Of a stretch of DNA of 64,000 nucleotides, positions 44,012-52,674 are shown one piece after another. Numbering within the stretch: position 1 is the first letter of the stretch; each line of letters opens with the position of its first letter. Origin of the DNA: Pantanalinema rosaneae (lineage in GTDB: Bacteria > Cyanobacteriota > Cyanobacteriia > Leptolyngbyales > Leptolyngbyaceae); the NCBI RefSeq assembly GCF_050753385.1, contig NZ_JBLZFZ010000012.1:62001-126000 (forward strand). The letters run 5' to 3'. The notes below the pieces were generated by a model. It had not been told where the DNA came from, did not search any database, and saw nothing but the letters and a program-made list of their open reading frames with translations. Made by a program: the position numbers and the translations under genes.

Positions 44012-44025
44012 CGTGAGGTTGCGGC

Positions 44026-45075
44026 TCAGCTATCCGTGGACTGACCACTGACGGCGGAGGGGCGCGAGTTTTTGTGATACTTTGCCTGAATTCGCTCTAA
44101 CACTTGATGGTCAACGGCTTCCTTGGCTAAGCGAATGGCGTTGAAAATGCTCGGTGACTGAGAGCTACCGTGACTAATAATGCAAATTCCGGCAACTCCC
44201 AGCAGCAACCCACCCCCATGTTCGGCATGATCCATCCGTTGTTTGATCCGCTTCAGGTTAGGTTTTAACAGGGATACGCCCATTTTGCCATGCAAGCCTT
44301 GTGGGAGTTCTTCCCGGAGGATTTGCAGTGCCAGTTCTCCGATCGCCTCCGCAAACTTCAGCAACACGTTCCCGACAAAGCCATCACAGACAATCACATC
44401 AAACTTACCGGACAGCACATCCCGTCCTTCGGCGTTGCCAATGAATTGAATTTGCGAGTTCTTCTCCAGCAACTCGTAAGTGCGGAGTGCCAAATCATTT
44501 CCTTTGCTGGCTTCCTCGCCAATATTCAGCAAGCCGACTTGAGGCTGGTCATTGCCCAACACATATTGGGAATAGATACTGCCCATCAGCGCAAACTGTT
44601 CGAGAAACTTCGGACGGCAATCTACATTAGCACCGACATCTAGCACTAATACGGGTTTCCCTGCAATGATGGTTGGCAATACCGCCCCGATCGCCGGACG
44701 ATCAATGCCTCGTAACCGCCCTAATCGGAGCAAGGCGGCTGCCATCGCGGCTCCAGAATGTCCTGCCGAAACCACGGCATCTGCCTGCTTCTGCTTTACC
44801 AAATCCATCGCTACATTGATCGATGCTTTGGGTTTACGTCGTAAGGCTGAAAGGGGTTCCTCTTCCATTTCAACCACGCCCTCGGCGGGCACAATTTCCA
44901 GGGGGCAGGAGGTCGTATGTCGTTCTAGACATGCTTTAATTCGGTCGGGATCGCCTACCAGCAACACATCCACGCCCAGTTCCTCTTGGGCTCTGAGCGC
45001 TCCAGTGACTATTTCCGCTGGGGCATGATCCCCACCCATTGCATCAATCGCTATTCGCGCTCGCGTTGATCCCAT
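44026..45075 (-). CDS. plsX: Phosphate acyltransferase PlsX
   Basis: This is a 349-residue enzyme converting acyl-ACP to acyl-phosphate for glycerolipid synthesis. Signature blocks are RIAIDAMGGDHAP at the N-terminus, SAGHSGAAMAAALLRLGR near 102, VLDVGANVDCRPKFLEQFALMG (in two parts: VLDVGANVDCRP and FLEQFALMG), VVCDGFVGNV-like VIVCDGFVGNVLLKF, and the C-terminal ISHGSSQSPSIFNAI. It lies immediately upstream of fabH, the usual bacterial plsX-fabH pair linking phospholipid and fatty acid synthesis. Confidence 0.96.
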   Translation of the reverse strand: MGSTRARIAIDAMGGDHAPAEIVTGALRAQEELGVDVLLVGDPDRIKACLERHTTSCPLEIVPAEGVVEMEEEPLSALRRKPKASINVAMDLVKQKQADAVVSAGHSGAAMAAALLRLGRLRGIDRPAIGAVLPTIIAGKPVLVLDVGANVDCRPKFLEQFALMGSIYSQYVLGNDQPQVGLLNIGEEASKGNDLALRTYELLEKNSQIQFIGNAEGRDVLSGKFDVIVCDGFVGNVLLKFAEAIGELALQILREELPQGLHGKMGVSLLKPNLKRIKQRMDHAEHGGGLLLGVAGICIISHGSSQSPSIFNAIRLAKEAVDHQVLERIQAKYHKNSRPSAVSGQSTDS

Positions 45076-45233
45076 TGGTTCAAGTTATAGAAGCCTTAAA
45101 AGTCAAACATGCGGGTTTTCACCTCGCAATCCCATTGTTGACCAAAATGCTCCTTTTGTCATTTACTTAGCGTTAACTGGCAGGAATAACGGCAGGGTAT
45201 GCCGTGGCAGTGAATTGGCGCGGAGCCATCCTA

Positions 45234-45401
45234 CTATCGGTTCCAAATGCCCTGGATCTGACCACTTTCTGGGCGAGAGGTAGATTGGTTTAGCTCAGGT
45301 TCTGGGGTTGGAGCGACGTAAACTAACGCTAAGACAATCAAACTGATGGCTAAAAAACCAACTTCCGCAGTTTTCACTAATTCAGATTGGATTGTGCGCA
45401 T
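45234..45401 (-). CDS. Small single-helix membrane protein
   Basis: This is a 55-residue peptide from the ATG at 45401, with one transmembrane helix (AEVGFLAISLIVLALVYVA, about 12-30) and a polar tail containing PTPEPE. The size and topology resemble small thylakoid subunits, but I do not recognise it as any known photosystem or cytochrome subunit. A longer TTG-started frame (45443) is less likely. AGGAG lies about 12 bases upstream of the ATG, rather far. It sits between plsX and the M41-like gene. Confidence 0.45.
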   Translation of the reverse strand: MRTIQSELVKTAEVGFLAISLIVLALVYVAPTPEPELNQSTSRPESGQIQGIWNR

Positions 45402-45583
45402 TGCTGAGGAGCATCTCCTGGCTAGAGCGAGAGATTGAATCAACTAATTTCTTGATCTTAGGTAGCGCCATCCTGAAACACATCCGCTTTTAGGTATAGA
45501 CGAATACGTCGATTAGGTGAACTCTCCTGTCACAATAGTTCACCCAATTGGGGGATTTTGCTCAAGGTTAACGGTAATTTTGA

Positions 45584-46261
45584 CTAACTTAATGCGATCG
45601 CCTGAAGGCATTGTTCTATGGGTAACCGTTGTGCCATTGCCTGAACTAAGGTGGCATGGGCGGTTGCCTGGTCTTTTAAGATCGTTTTGGCTCGGAGCAG
45701 TGCCCACCGTTCAGCCTGGTCACAGGCGGTAGGAGTCAGTCCCTGTTGGCGTAAAACGGCTCTCAAAACCTGGAGATCGTCCTTACCCCCCTGCACATCC
45801 CCATAGGTCAGCGATTCGGCAGCGATCCCTGCCATCCAGACGGTACAGTAGCGATCGAGTACAGAGGTGGTACTAGCCGCACCAGGGCGTAATGTCTGCT
45901 CTAACTCTTGGGCATCCACCTGTACGCCTGCCTGTCCTTGATGACCCTGGCGGAAGGCTTCCCAGGCACTTAAGCTGTAGCCTGTAATCGGGATACCTAA
46001 ATGATGGGCAACCAGAAAATGCCCCGCTTCATGATGAACGATGCGAGTGCGGTACTGTGCCGAAAAGCGGGCGATGCCATCCAGCAGTAAAGTTGCTCCC
46101 TGTCCCTGCCAACTCAGGGTATCTAAGGTGGCGATGCCGAGTGCCCCTGCCGTCGCGATCGCGGGCACTAGAGGCGATAAATGCACGATCGGTCCCAGTA
46201 GACTTGCCATCGTGACCGTGAAAATAGAAATTGCAATCAGATTCAGAGACAACTGGCTCAT
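45584..46261 (-). CDS. Stand-alone M41 (FtsH-like) zinc peptidase domain, membrane-bound
   Basis: This is a 225-residue protein. Two N-terminal hydrophobic segments (about 5-22 and 30-50) precede a peptidase domain with the zinc motif HEAGH at 77-81 (HHEAGHFLVAHHLG). The downstream GIAAESLTYGDVQGGKDDLQ corresponds to the FtsH stretch with the third metal ligand. The AAA+ ATPase module is absent, so unfolding must be independent or supplied by a partner. Related truncated FtsH-type proteases occur in cyanobacteria and chloroplasts (family knowledge). The ATG at 46261 is preferred over an upstream TTG at 46282. Confidence 0.75.
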   Translation of the reverse strand: MSQLSLNLIAISIFTVTMASLLGPIVHLSPLVPAIATAGALGIATLDTLSWQGQGATLLLDGIARFSAQYRTRIVHHEAGHFLVAHHLGIPITGYSLSAWEAFRQGHQGQAGVQVDAQELEQTLRPGAASTTSVLDRYCTVWMAGIAAESLTYGDVQGGKDDLQVLRAVLRQQGLTPTACDQAERWALLRAKTILKDQATAHATLVQAMAQRLPIEQCLQAIALS

Positions 46262-46447
46262 AGCAGAGAGAGCATCTGGCAATTAAGGTCAATCCCTAGT
46301 GTAACGGATTGTTAACTGCCAACTAATCTCTACTTAGGAGATCTCTGAGAAAGATCTTTCCTCTGTACGGGTTTAGCCCTCGGTAGATGATCTCTGACCG
46401 ATCGCACAGAGGATTGACCGAATGCCAAACCCCTACGATTTGTGGGT

Positions 46448-46478
46448 ATAAATTCTTTTGAAAACGAATTTATTTTTG
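46448..46478. terminator. AT-rich hairpin at the 3' end of the VanY gene
   Basis: ATAAATTC (46448-46455) and GAATTTAT (46466-46473) form an 8-base stem with a 10-base loop, flanked by TTTTTG on the plus strand. The stop codon of the carboxypeptidase gene (46470-46472) lies inside the stem. The plus-strand orientation would be the better terminator, so its role for the minus-strand gene is doubtful. Confidence 0.35.
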
Positions 46479-47246
46479 TCTGGCGCGGTAAAACGTCTTC
46501 AAGCTATGAATATCGCCAACGTAGCGCCAATGCCAGGGTTCGTAGCTCACTCCCTGGCGATTACCTTGAGGAAACGATAGTTCAAAGCTATAGTGGGCAG
46601 CATTTGCCTGTAGCCATTGAAACGCGGCGGTCTGCTCGAAACTCTCGCTTAAATCTACCGATGGTACGCTGCCATCCCCAATATCGATCGCATAGCCTGT
46701 GTGGTGTTCACTATAACCGGGAGGGGCACTGACCTTAGCGCGTTCGGTCGCAACCTGTCCACGCTCTGCCTTTTTACCAAAAAATAAGTAGTCCTGGTCA
46801 TGTTTAGAGCGAAACCCCGATAGGGGCACCAGGCTCACACCATCGGCTTGAGCGGCGGCGGCCATTGCCTGAAAAGCCGTTGCAGCACTTTTACGCAGCA
46901 TGATGTCTCTGGCAACAGGGGCTAGTTCATCGGCGGGGGCTTCTGAATAAGCATAATGCCCTAGTAGAGTATCACTGGTGGGAGCGGCGGCACTGTTCGC
47001 TGGGGTAGTCGCTGAAGCGGCAGGTTGAGGTTGACTACTCGGAGCGGCGATTGGGGGATTTGCCTGAGCCGAATCCGTTGATGGCGGCTGCCGGAGTTGG
47101 AGGGACACGATTACCCCAGACACCATGGCTACAATCGCCACAGCGCTTAAGCCACCGATCAGTCCGACTCGATTTGATTTGGGCTTAACCGCGACATCTG
47201 GAGTTTCCCGGAACGCGATCGGAATATCGTCCATCGAAGGATTCAT
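46470..47246 (-). CDS. VanY-family D-alanyl-D-alanine carboxypeptidase
   Basis: This is a 258-residue protein with one N-terminal transmembrane helix (LIGGLSAVAIVAMVSGVIVSL), a Pro/Ala/Ser-rich linker (about 60-95), and a peptidase M15B domain. Zinc and catalytic residues are visible in SGFRSKHDQDYLF, SEHHTGYAIDIGD (the SxHxxGxAxD motif), and YEPWHWRYVG. It trims terminal D-Ala from peptidoglycan stem peptides in the periplasm. VanY-type enzymes are common outside resistance clusters, and nothing here suggests glycopeptide resistance. The start at 47246 (MNPSMDDIP) is the first ATG in frame; a TTG lies at 47285. Confidence 0.9.
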   Translation of the reverse strand: MNPSMDDIPIAFRETPDVAVKPKSNRVGLIGGLSAVAIVAMVSGVIVSLQLRQPPSTDSAQANPPIAAPSSQPQPAASATTPANSAAAPTSDTLLGHYAYSEAPADELAPVARDIMLRKSAATAFQAMAAAAQADGVSLVPLSGFRSKHDQDYLFFGKKAERGQVATERAKVSAPPGYSEHHTGYAIDIGDGSVPSVDLSESFEQTAAFQWLQANAAHYSFELSFPQGNRQGVSYEPWHWRYVGDIHSLKTFYRARQK

Positions 47247-47555
47247 AGCTTTCGCTGCCTTTCCCGCTGTACTTACCTTATCCAATCGTTTTACTCCTGC
47301 GCCGAAGGCAATCTACCACGACTCACTAACTACGAATTGTAGACTGGTCTGATTTATATCAAAGTTTTCCCACTCAGGCTATAGAAACTTACCCCTCAGT
47401 TACCCATGAACAATCTGTCTATGCCTGGGATTAGTAAATAGTGGGGACTCCACCCGTTATTACCTACCAGCCACCACTATATCTCCCCCATCTCCCCCAT
47501 CTCCCCTATCTTTCCCATCTCCCAAACTCTTGCCATTTATCTCTCTATCCTAACT
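47247..47555. other. 309-base intergenic region between VanY and AEC genes
   Basis: This is a divergent promoter region between the carboxypeptidase gene and the AEC permease gene. Its right part is occupied by the CATCTCCCC repeat tract; I see no RNA gene or clear operator in the rest. Confidence 0.5.
47479..47523. repeat. CATCTCCCC tandem repeat upstream of the AEC gene
   Basis: There are four units of CATCTCCC(C) with one CTATCTTTC variant, ending 33 bases before the ATG at 47556. In the sense strand it is pyrimidine-only. It belongs to the GGGGAGATG repeat family. Confidence 0.7.
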
Positions 47556-48491
47556 ATGTCGATCGTGAACCTGCTAACTATCTATACTCCTTTAGTAGGT
47601 TGGACTGGAGTGGGCTGGCTATTGGGTCGATGGCTACCCAAATCTACGCCGGTCTATCTGGGCAAATTTTTGTTTCGGTTTGGTGTACCTTTAGGCATCT
47701 TTGCCTTCCTCCGTCATACCCAAATTTCCTGGTCGTTATGGCTGGCTCCCGTTACAGCCTGGAGTGCGATCGCTCTGGGTGCAGGATTGTCTGCGATCGC
47801 CCTGCGGTGGTGGCGACCTCAATTGCAGACGCAACCGGGCTGGAATCAGCGCACTCAGGGGAGTTTTGTCCTAGCTACGATGTTTGGCAATACGGGGTAT
47901 ATTGGCTTTCCCGTTTCTCTGACCTTAGTGGGAACGGAGTATTTTGCCTGGGCGCTGTTTTATGACCTATTGGGGTCAACGCTGGGAGCCTATGGATTAG
48001 GAGTTGCTCTAGCCGCCCGGTTTAGCGATCGTCCCCATCATCCTGGGCAGGCGTTTCAGGCGTTACTCCGCAATCCTGCCCTGGGGAGTTTTGGAGTTGG
48101 GCTAATCTGCCGGGACGTGCCGCTACCCGCGATCGTCGAAACCGCCTTACAGGGGGTCGCCTGGGGAGCGATCTCCTTGTCCTTGGTCTTAGTGGGTATG
48201 CGGTTAAGTCAGTTAACCTCCCTAAAAAAATTGCGGACGGCGTTAATTAGCGTCAATATTAAAATGCTGCTAGTGCCGTTAATTCTGGGAACTGGGCTGT
48301 GGCTTCTGGGAGTGACGGGCTTAGAGCATCGGGTAATTTTATTACAAATGGCGATGCCACCTGCTTTTGCTACCTTGGTGATTGCGGAAGCCTACGAACT
48401 GGATCAAGAATTAGCCGTGACCGCGATCGCGATCGGGTGTCTGGAACTATTGATTCTGTTACCGATCTGGCTCTGGCTATTTAGCGGCTAA
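47556..48491 (+). CDS. AEC (auxin efflux carrier) family permease
   Basis: This is a 311-residue membrane protein with about ten hydrophobic helices in two halves, as in AEC transporters. Marks include GWLLGRWLPKSTPVYLG near 22, VLATMFGNTGYIGFPVSL near 108-125, and the second-half ILLQMAMPPAFATLVIAEAYELD (in parts ILLQMAMPPAF and TLVIAEAYELD). The NTGYIGFP segment is the family's conserved broken helix. Substrates in bacteria include dicarboxylates and other anions; here it is unknown. The start ATG at 47556 follows a CATCTCCCC repeat. Confidence 0.88.
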   Translation: MSIVNLLTIYTPLVGWTGVGWLLGRWLPKSTPVYLGKFLFRFGVPLGIFAFLRHTQISWSLWLAPVTAWSAIALGAGLSAIALRWWRPQLQTQPGWNQRTQGSFVLATMFGNTGYIGFPVSLTLVGTEYFAWALFYDLLGSTLGAYGLGVALAARFSDRPHHPGQAFQALLRNPALGSFGVGLICRDVPLPAIVETALQGVAWGAISLSLVLVGMRLSQLTSLKKLRTALISVNIKMLLVPLILGTGLWLLGVTGLEHRVILLQMAMPPAFATLVIAEAYELDQELAVTAIAIGCLELLILLPIWLWLFSG

Positions 48492-48499
48492 ATCAATCG

Positions 48500-49129
48500 C
48501 TAGGTCTGAGGCAATAAGGGAGCAACCAGGGCATCCTCTAACCGATAGGCTAACAGCGATCGAAAGTAGTCCTGATCAAAAGCGATTTGCCAATCATGAC
48601 TTGTTAGGCGCTCCTGAACTTGCTGCCGCCATGTGATCAGTGTAGTCGGAAAATCCGGGGATTGCAGACCACTACGCCATAGGACTAAAGCATCTTCTCC
48701 GGTGTCCTCGTAGTAGCGCCGCCGCCGTCCCGCTTCCTGAAAGCCAAATTTACTATAGAGCGCGATCGCCGATTGGTTAGAAGCCCGGACTTCTAAGGTC
48801 GATCGCTTTAAACCCCGGATCTGAGCCGCTTGTAATAGAGCAATCAACATTACCTGTCCTAGTCCTTGCCGTTGGTACTGGGGATGAATGCCAACGAGGG
48901 TAATGTGAGCTTCATCGACGATCGCCCAGGAGCAGCCAAGTCCGAGGATGGGGGGATGGAGAGGTGGGGAGGATGGCGAAGGTAGGAGGATCAGGAGGTC
49001 GCTGTTGGGGCTATCGAGTTCGCGGTGGTAGCCGTCTAGAGTCCATAAGCCGCCGAAACATTGGCGATCGAGGTCTAATGCGGCTGGCAACCGCTCCGAA
49101 GTGAGGGGGGTAATGGTGAGAACTGCCAC
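48500..49129 (-). CDS. rimI: Ribosomal-protein-alanine N-acetyltransferase RimI
   Basis: This is a 209-residue GNAT acetyltransferase. The acetyl-CoA loop is QYQRQGLGQVML near 91-102, preceded by HITLVGIHP. LEVRASNQSAIALYSKFGFQEAGRRRRYY matches RimI (quoted in parts: LEVRASNQSAIALY and KFGFQEAGRRRRYY). Expected activity is acetylation of the N-terminal Ala of ribosomal protein S18 and similar substrates. The N-terminal half contains an unusual Pro/Ser/Leu run (LLPSPSSPPLHPP) that is translated from a GGGGAGGATG-type repeat. It starts at GTG 49129. The C-terminal 50 residues are an extension. Confidence 0.85.
   Translation of the reverse strand: MAVLTITPLTSERLPAALDLDRQCFGGLWTLDGYHRELDSPNSDLLILLPSPSSPPLHPPILGLGCSWAIVDEAHITLVGIHPQYQRQGLGQVMLIALLQAAQIRGLKRSTLEVRASNQSAIALYSKFGFQEAGRRRRYYEDTGEDALVLWRSGLQSPDFPTTLITWRQQVQERLTSHDWQIAFDQDYFRSLLAYRLEDALVAPLLPQT
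48943..48999. repeat. GGGGAGGATG repeat tract inside rimI
   Basis: This is a purine-rich tract (plus strand) of GGATGGGGG, GGTGGGGAGGATGG and related units. Read on the coding strand it gives the Pro/Ser-rich insertion in RimI. It keeps the reading frame. Confidence 0.6.
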
Positions 49130-49229
49130 AAAAGCTTGCTATCTCCTTCAAGGATGCACAGCACTCGATTGTAAACTGTTATTAGTATGGTTTTGCTCCG
49201 GTCATCTTGTAGAGGATTAAGTTTACGCA

Positions 49230-50639
49230 ATGGTATTTACCCAGGCTACGGAGGGTGGTAATTCGGGTCGGCAATATTTACCGGATGGTGTAGCAGCAAC
49301 GGACACCCGCTCTCCAAATCAATCGTTGTTACCGCTAACTACGGTCATTAATCAGGCAGATCATCTGGAGATTGGTGGTTGTGATGTACCCGACTTAGTC
49401 CAGAAATTTGGCTCACCTCTGTATATTCTGGATGAAACGACGTTGCGGGCAGCCTGCCAGCAGTATCGGGACGCGTTTCGTCGCTACTATCCGGGGGAGT
49501 CGCAGGTGTTGTATGCCTCGAAAGCCTGGAGTTGTCTCGCGGTTTGCGCGATCGCGGCTAGTGAAGGGCTAGGCATGGATGTGGTGTCGGGTGGCGAACT
49601 CCATACCGCGCTGGAAGCTGGAGTCAGCCCCGATCGGATTTACTTTCATGGCAATAACAAATCCCGTGACGAATTGACCTTTGCCGTCGAAACGGGTTGC
49701 ACAATTATTGTCGATAACTGGTTGGAACTGCGGACACTGGCGGAATTTACGGTTGAGCAACCAATCCGGATCATGCTACGTCTGACTCCGGGGATTGAGT
49801 GCCACACCCATGAGTACATTCGCACCGGCCATTTAGACAGTAAGTTTGGCTTTGACCCGAACCAAGTCACGGAAGTGTTAGAGTTCGTCAGTCAGCAGTC
49901 CAAGTTAGCCTGTGTGGGTTTACATGCTCACATCGGCTCCCAAATTTTTGAGCTGCAACCCCATAATGATTTAGCGGCGGTGATGGTGCAGTGGTTTGGT
50001 AAGGCGATCCAATACGGTCTGCCGATGCAGGAACTGAATATTGGCGGTGGTCTGGGGATTCGGTATGTGGAATCTGATGATCCACCCAGTATTGATGCCT
50101 GGGTACAAACAGTGGCGACGGCGATCGTGGCAGCCTGTCAGGAACAGAATGTGCCCTTGCCTAAACTATTGAGTGAACCCGGTCGATCGCTGATTGGTTC
50201 AGCCTGTGTGACGGCATACACGATCGGGAGCCATAAGGAAGTTCCGGAAATTCGTACTTATATTAGTGTAGATGGAGGGATGTCGGATAACCCGCGACCG
50301 ATTACCTACCAATCGGTTTATCGGGCAGTGGTGGCAAACCGGATGTCTGCGCCCATGACGGAAGCTGTGACGATCGCTGGGAAACATTGTGAATCTGGCG
50401 ATATCCTGATTAAGGAAGCGACACTGCCAACTACACAACCAGGCGATACACTGGTGGTCATGGCGACGGGAGCCTATAACTACAGTATGTCGTCCAATTA
50501 CAACCGGATTCCGCGCCCGGCTGGGGTAGTCGTGAATCATGGTGAGGCAAATTTAATTCTGCAACGAGAGACTTACCGCGATTTAGTGCGTCAGGATCGG
50601 TTGCCAGAACGGCTCCAACCTCCCGTGGTTGAGGCTTAA
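49230..50639 (+). CDS. lysA: Diaminopimelate decarboxylase
   Basis: This is a 469-residue PLP enzyme producing lysine from meso-diaminopimelate. The PLP lysine is in VLYASKAWSCLAV (near 92-104). Further marks are GLGMDVVSGGELHTAL, FHGNNKSRDEL, HAHIGSQI, the phosphate-binding GGGLGIRY, SEPGRSLIG, and the substrate-binding CESGDIL. The first 45 residues are a non-conserved extension. cdaA follows 67 bases downstream. The ATG at 49230 is used; later starts are possible in the extension. Confidence 0.95.
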   Translation: MVFTQATEGGNSGRQYLPDGVAATDTRSPNQSLLPLTTVINQADHLEIGGCDVPDLVQKFGSPLYILDETTLRAACQQYRDAFRRYYPGESQVLYASKAWSCLAVCAIAASEGLGMDVVSGGELHTALEAGVSPDRIYFHGNNKSRDELTFAVETGCTIIVDNWLELRTLAEFTVEQPIRIMLRLTPGIECHTHEYIRTGHLDSKFGFDPNQVTEVLEFVSQQSKLACVGLHAHIGSQIFELQPHNDLAAVMVQWFGKAIQYGLPMQELNIGGGLGIRYVESDDPPSIDAWVQTVATAIVAACQEQNVPLPKLLSEPGRSLIGSACVTAYTIGSHKEVPEIRTYISVDGGMSDNPRPITYQSVYRAVVANRMSAPMTEAVTIAGKHCESGDILIKEATLPTTQPGDTLVVMATGAYNYSMSSNYNRIPRPAGVVVNHGEANLILQRETYRDLVRQDRLPERLQPPVVEA

Positions 50640-50706
50640 TGTTGCTGATCGCTTGTTCAGCATCCACCAGAGTCAAAGTTGCAAAGCACAGGGTTGATCC
50701 AGATCG

Positions 50707-51681
50707 ATGGGGTACTTATGGAGGCAATTGCTGGCAGATTCTGGCTGGATACAGTCTCTATTGCTTCTGACTAATCCCGATCCGGCATCCACCTGGTCAT
50801 CATTGTTTCTATTTTGGGAAAGAACACGACGGCTCGTGGATGTTGGTTTGGTGGTGGCGCTGACTTACATGATGCTGGTGATCATTGGGGAACGGCGTAC
50901 CCTCTGGATGGTACGGGGGTTTATCCTGTTGATGCTGGCGGCGGCGGTGAGTACCCGAATGCGGCTGGATTTACTCAGCTTTGTTTTGAGTAATCTGGTG
51001 ATCGGTTCGGCGGTGGCAATGGCGTTTATTCTGCAATCCGAGTTCCGGCGGTTTCTGGAGCAGTTGGGACGAGGACAGATCATCCAACTGCTCCAGCCAT
51101 ATCGCGCCAGTCCTCATAAGTCCAGTAGTGTGACCGATGAGATTGTTGATGCGGTCAAGGAACTGTCGCAAAATCGTACCGGAGCGTTGCTGATTCTGGA
51201 AACCGGTAGCCCGATCGATGAACGGGATTTTTCGGTGCCCGGAGTGCGGCTGAATGCTGAGGTATCCAAGGAATTGATCCAAACGATTTTTCAGACGACG
51301 ACGCTGTTACATGACGGGGCAGTGCTAATTCGGGATTCGCGTCTGGTGGCGGCAGGCGTAATTTTGCCCTTATCCGAACGGACGGCTTCCCGCCAGTTAG
51401 GCACCCGCCATCGGGCTGCAATGGGGATTACGGAGCGGGTAGAGAATTGTATCTGTGTGGTGGTGTCTGAGGAGACAGGATCAATCTCCTTGGCAGAACG
51501 GGGCACACTAAACCGTCCCTTAACGAGCAGTAAACTAAAGGAACTTTTGGAAGCCCGATTGTCGCAGACAGTCGATCGCGAAGCGGTTGCCCCTGACCTC
51601 CGCACCTTAAGTCGTCAAATTGGCGCTAAAGTTTGGATGGTCGCGGCACAACTCTTTGATCGCCAAAAACGTAAAAGTTAA
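50707..51681 (+). CDS. cdaA: Diadenylate cyclase CdaA
   Basis: This is a 324-residue membrane diadenylate cyclase making cyclic di-AMP from two ATP. Three N-terminal helices lie at about 40-110 (VVALTYMMLVII; RGFILLMLAAAVS; LSNLVIGSAVAMAFIL). The DAC domain follows, with the DGA motif in LLHDGAVLI and the RHR motif in GTRHRAAMG. The C-terminal 60 residues are extra to the Bacillus enzyme. The gene is flanked by lysA and uppS, a cell-wall-precursor neighbourhood. In other bacteria cdaA is tied to glmM; no glmM or ybbR is seen here. Confidence 0.94.
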   Translation: MGYLWRQLLADSGWIQSLLLLTNPDPASTWSSLFLFWERTRRLVDVGLVVALTYMMLVIIGERRTLWMVRGFILLMLAAAVSTRMRLDLLSFVLSNLVIGSAVAMAFILQSEFRRFLEQLGRGQIIQLLQPYRASPHKSSSVTDEIVDAVKELSQNRTGALLILETGSPIDERDFSVPGVRLNAEVSKELIQTIFQTTTLLHDGAVLIRDSRLVAAGVILPLSERTASRQLGTRHRAAMGITERVENCICVVVSEETGSISLAERGTLNRPLTSSKLKELLEARLSQTVDREAVAPDLRTLSRQIGAKVWMVAAQLFDRQKRKS

Positions 51682-51905
51682 GTAAAGACACAATAATTCC
51701 TGCCGGAATCCCATCGGACGAGGGTGCTTTTGCATTAGAACAGGATGGAGGGCTGTTTCATGCTACTCACCAACCTGATTTGAGCAGCCATGACTATGGT
51801 TGTGGCTTGTCTGAGGGCTATTTGCTGACGACCAATTTGTGTCTACTGCCGATTTGACCTTCTCACCCTTGTACTGTTTCAACTGTCAGCTTCTCTGGAG
51901 ACAAC

Positions 51906-52664
51906 ATGACTGCGAAGCCAATCATCTTGCAAGAGTTACCGGCGGATCTATTGCGAGAACGCCTACCTCAGCATGTGGCTGTGATTATGGATGGCAATGG
52001 TCGTTGGGCAAAAAAACGGGGGATGCCGCGCATTATGGGGCATCAACGGGGTGTCGATGTCCTGAAGGATCTGTTGCGCTGCTGCGGTCACTGGGGCATT
52101 AAAGCCTTAACCGCCTATGCCTTTTCGACCGAAAACTGGGGCAGACCCGCAGAGGAAGTAGAATTTCTGATGACCTTGTTTGAGCGGGCATTGCGGCGGG
52201 AACTGCGGGAAATGATTGAGGAAGATGTCCAGATTCGGTTTGTGGGAAATTTAGCGGTATTACCACGATCGCTTCAGGATGAAATTGAGCGATCGGTCGC
52301 TGCCACCAGCCAAAATCAAGGGATTCAATTCACGATCGCGACTAACTACGGAGGACGGCAGGAAATTTTGCAAGCCTGTCGAGCGATCGCGGCCAAGGCA
52401 AAACAAGGGTTAATCGACCCAGAGCAAATTGACGAAGCTCTGTTCGAGCGACATTTGTATACGGCGGGAATTTGTGATCCTGACTTACTGATTCGCACCA
52501 GTGGTGAGATGCGGGTCAGTAACTTTTTACTCTGGCAGGTCGCCTACTCAGAAATCTATGTCACCGATACCCTGTGGCCCGATTTCGATCGTAAAGCCTT
52601 CCACAAAGCCTTATCTGCCTATCAACAACGAGAACGCCGGTTTGGCAAAGTGGGTAAAGTCTAG
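51906..52664 (+). CDS. uppS: Undecaprenyl (polyprenyl) diphosphate synthase
   Basis: This is a 252-residue cis-prenyltransferase supplying the lipid carrier for peptidoglycan and polysaccharide synthesis. Conserved regions are VIMDGNGRWAKKRG (catalytic Asp near 29), GHQRGVDVLKDLL, YAFSTENWGRP, and the C-terminal DLLIRTSGEMRVSNFLLWQ (quoted at 19 residues). All family motifs are intact. It follows cdaA by 224 bases. Its stop is 10 bases from that of the convergent DUF3143 gene. Confidence 0.96.
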   Translation: MTAKPIILQELPADLLRERLPQHVAVIMDGNGRWAKKRGMPRIMGHQRGVDVLKDLLRCCGHWGIKALTAYAFSTENWGRPAEEVEFLMTLFERALRRELREMIEEDVQIRFVGNLAVLPRSLQDEIERSVAATSQNQGIQFTIATNYGGRQEILQACRAIAAKAKQGLIDPEQIDEALFERHLYTAGICDPDLLIRTSGEMRVSNFLLWQVAYSEIYVTDTLWPDFDRKAFHKALSAYQQRERRFGKVGKV

Positions 52665-52674
52665 GGGCGTGAGA

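Noticed and set aside
47441..47965. Long plus-strand frame overlapping the AEC permease in another frame
   Set aside because: It is a shadow of the permease gene and begins in the CATCTCCCC repeat; the permease frame has clear transmembrane helices.
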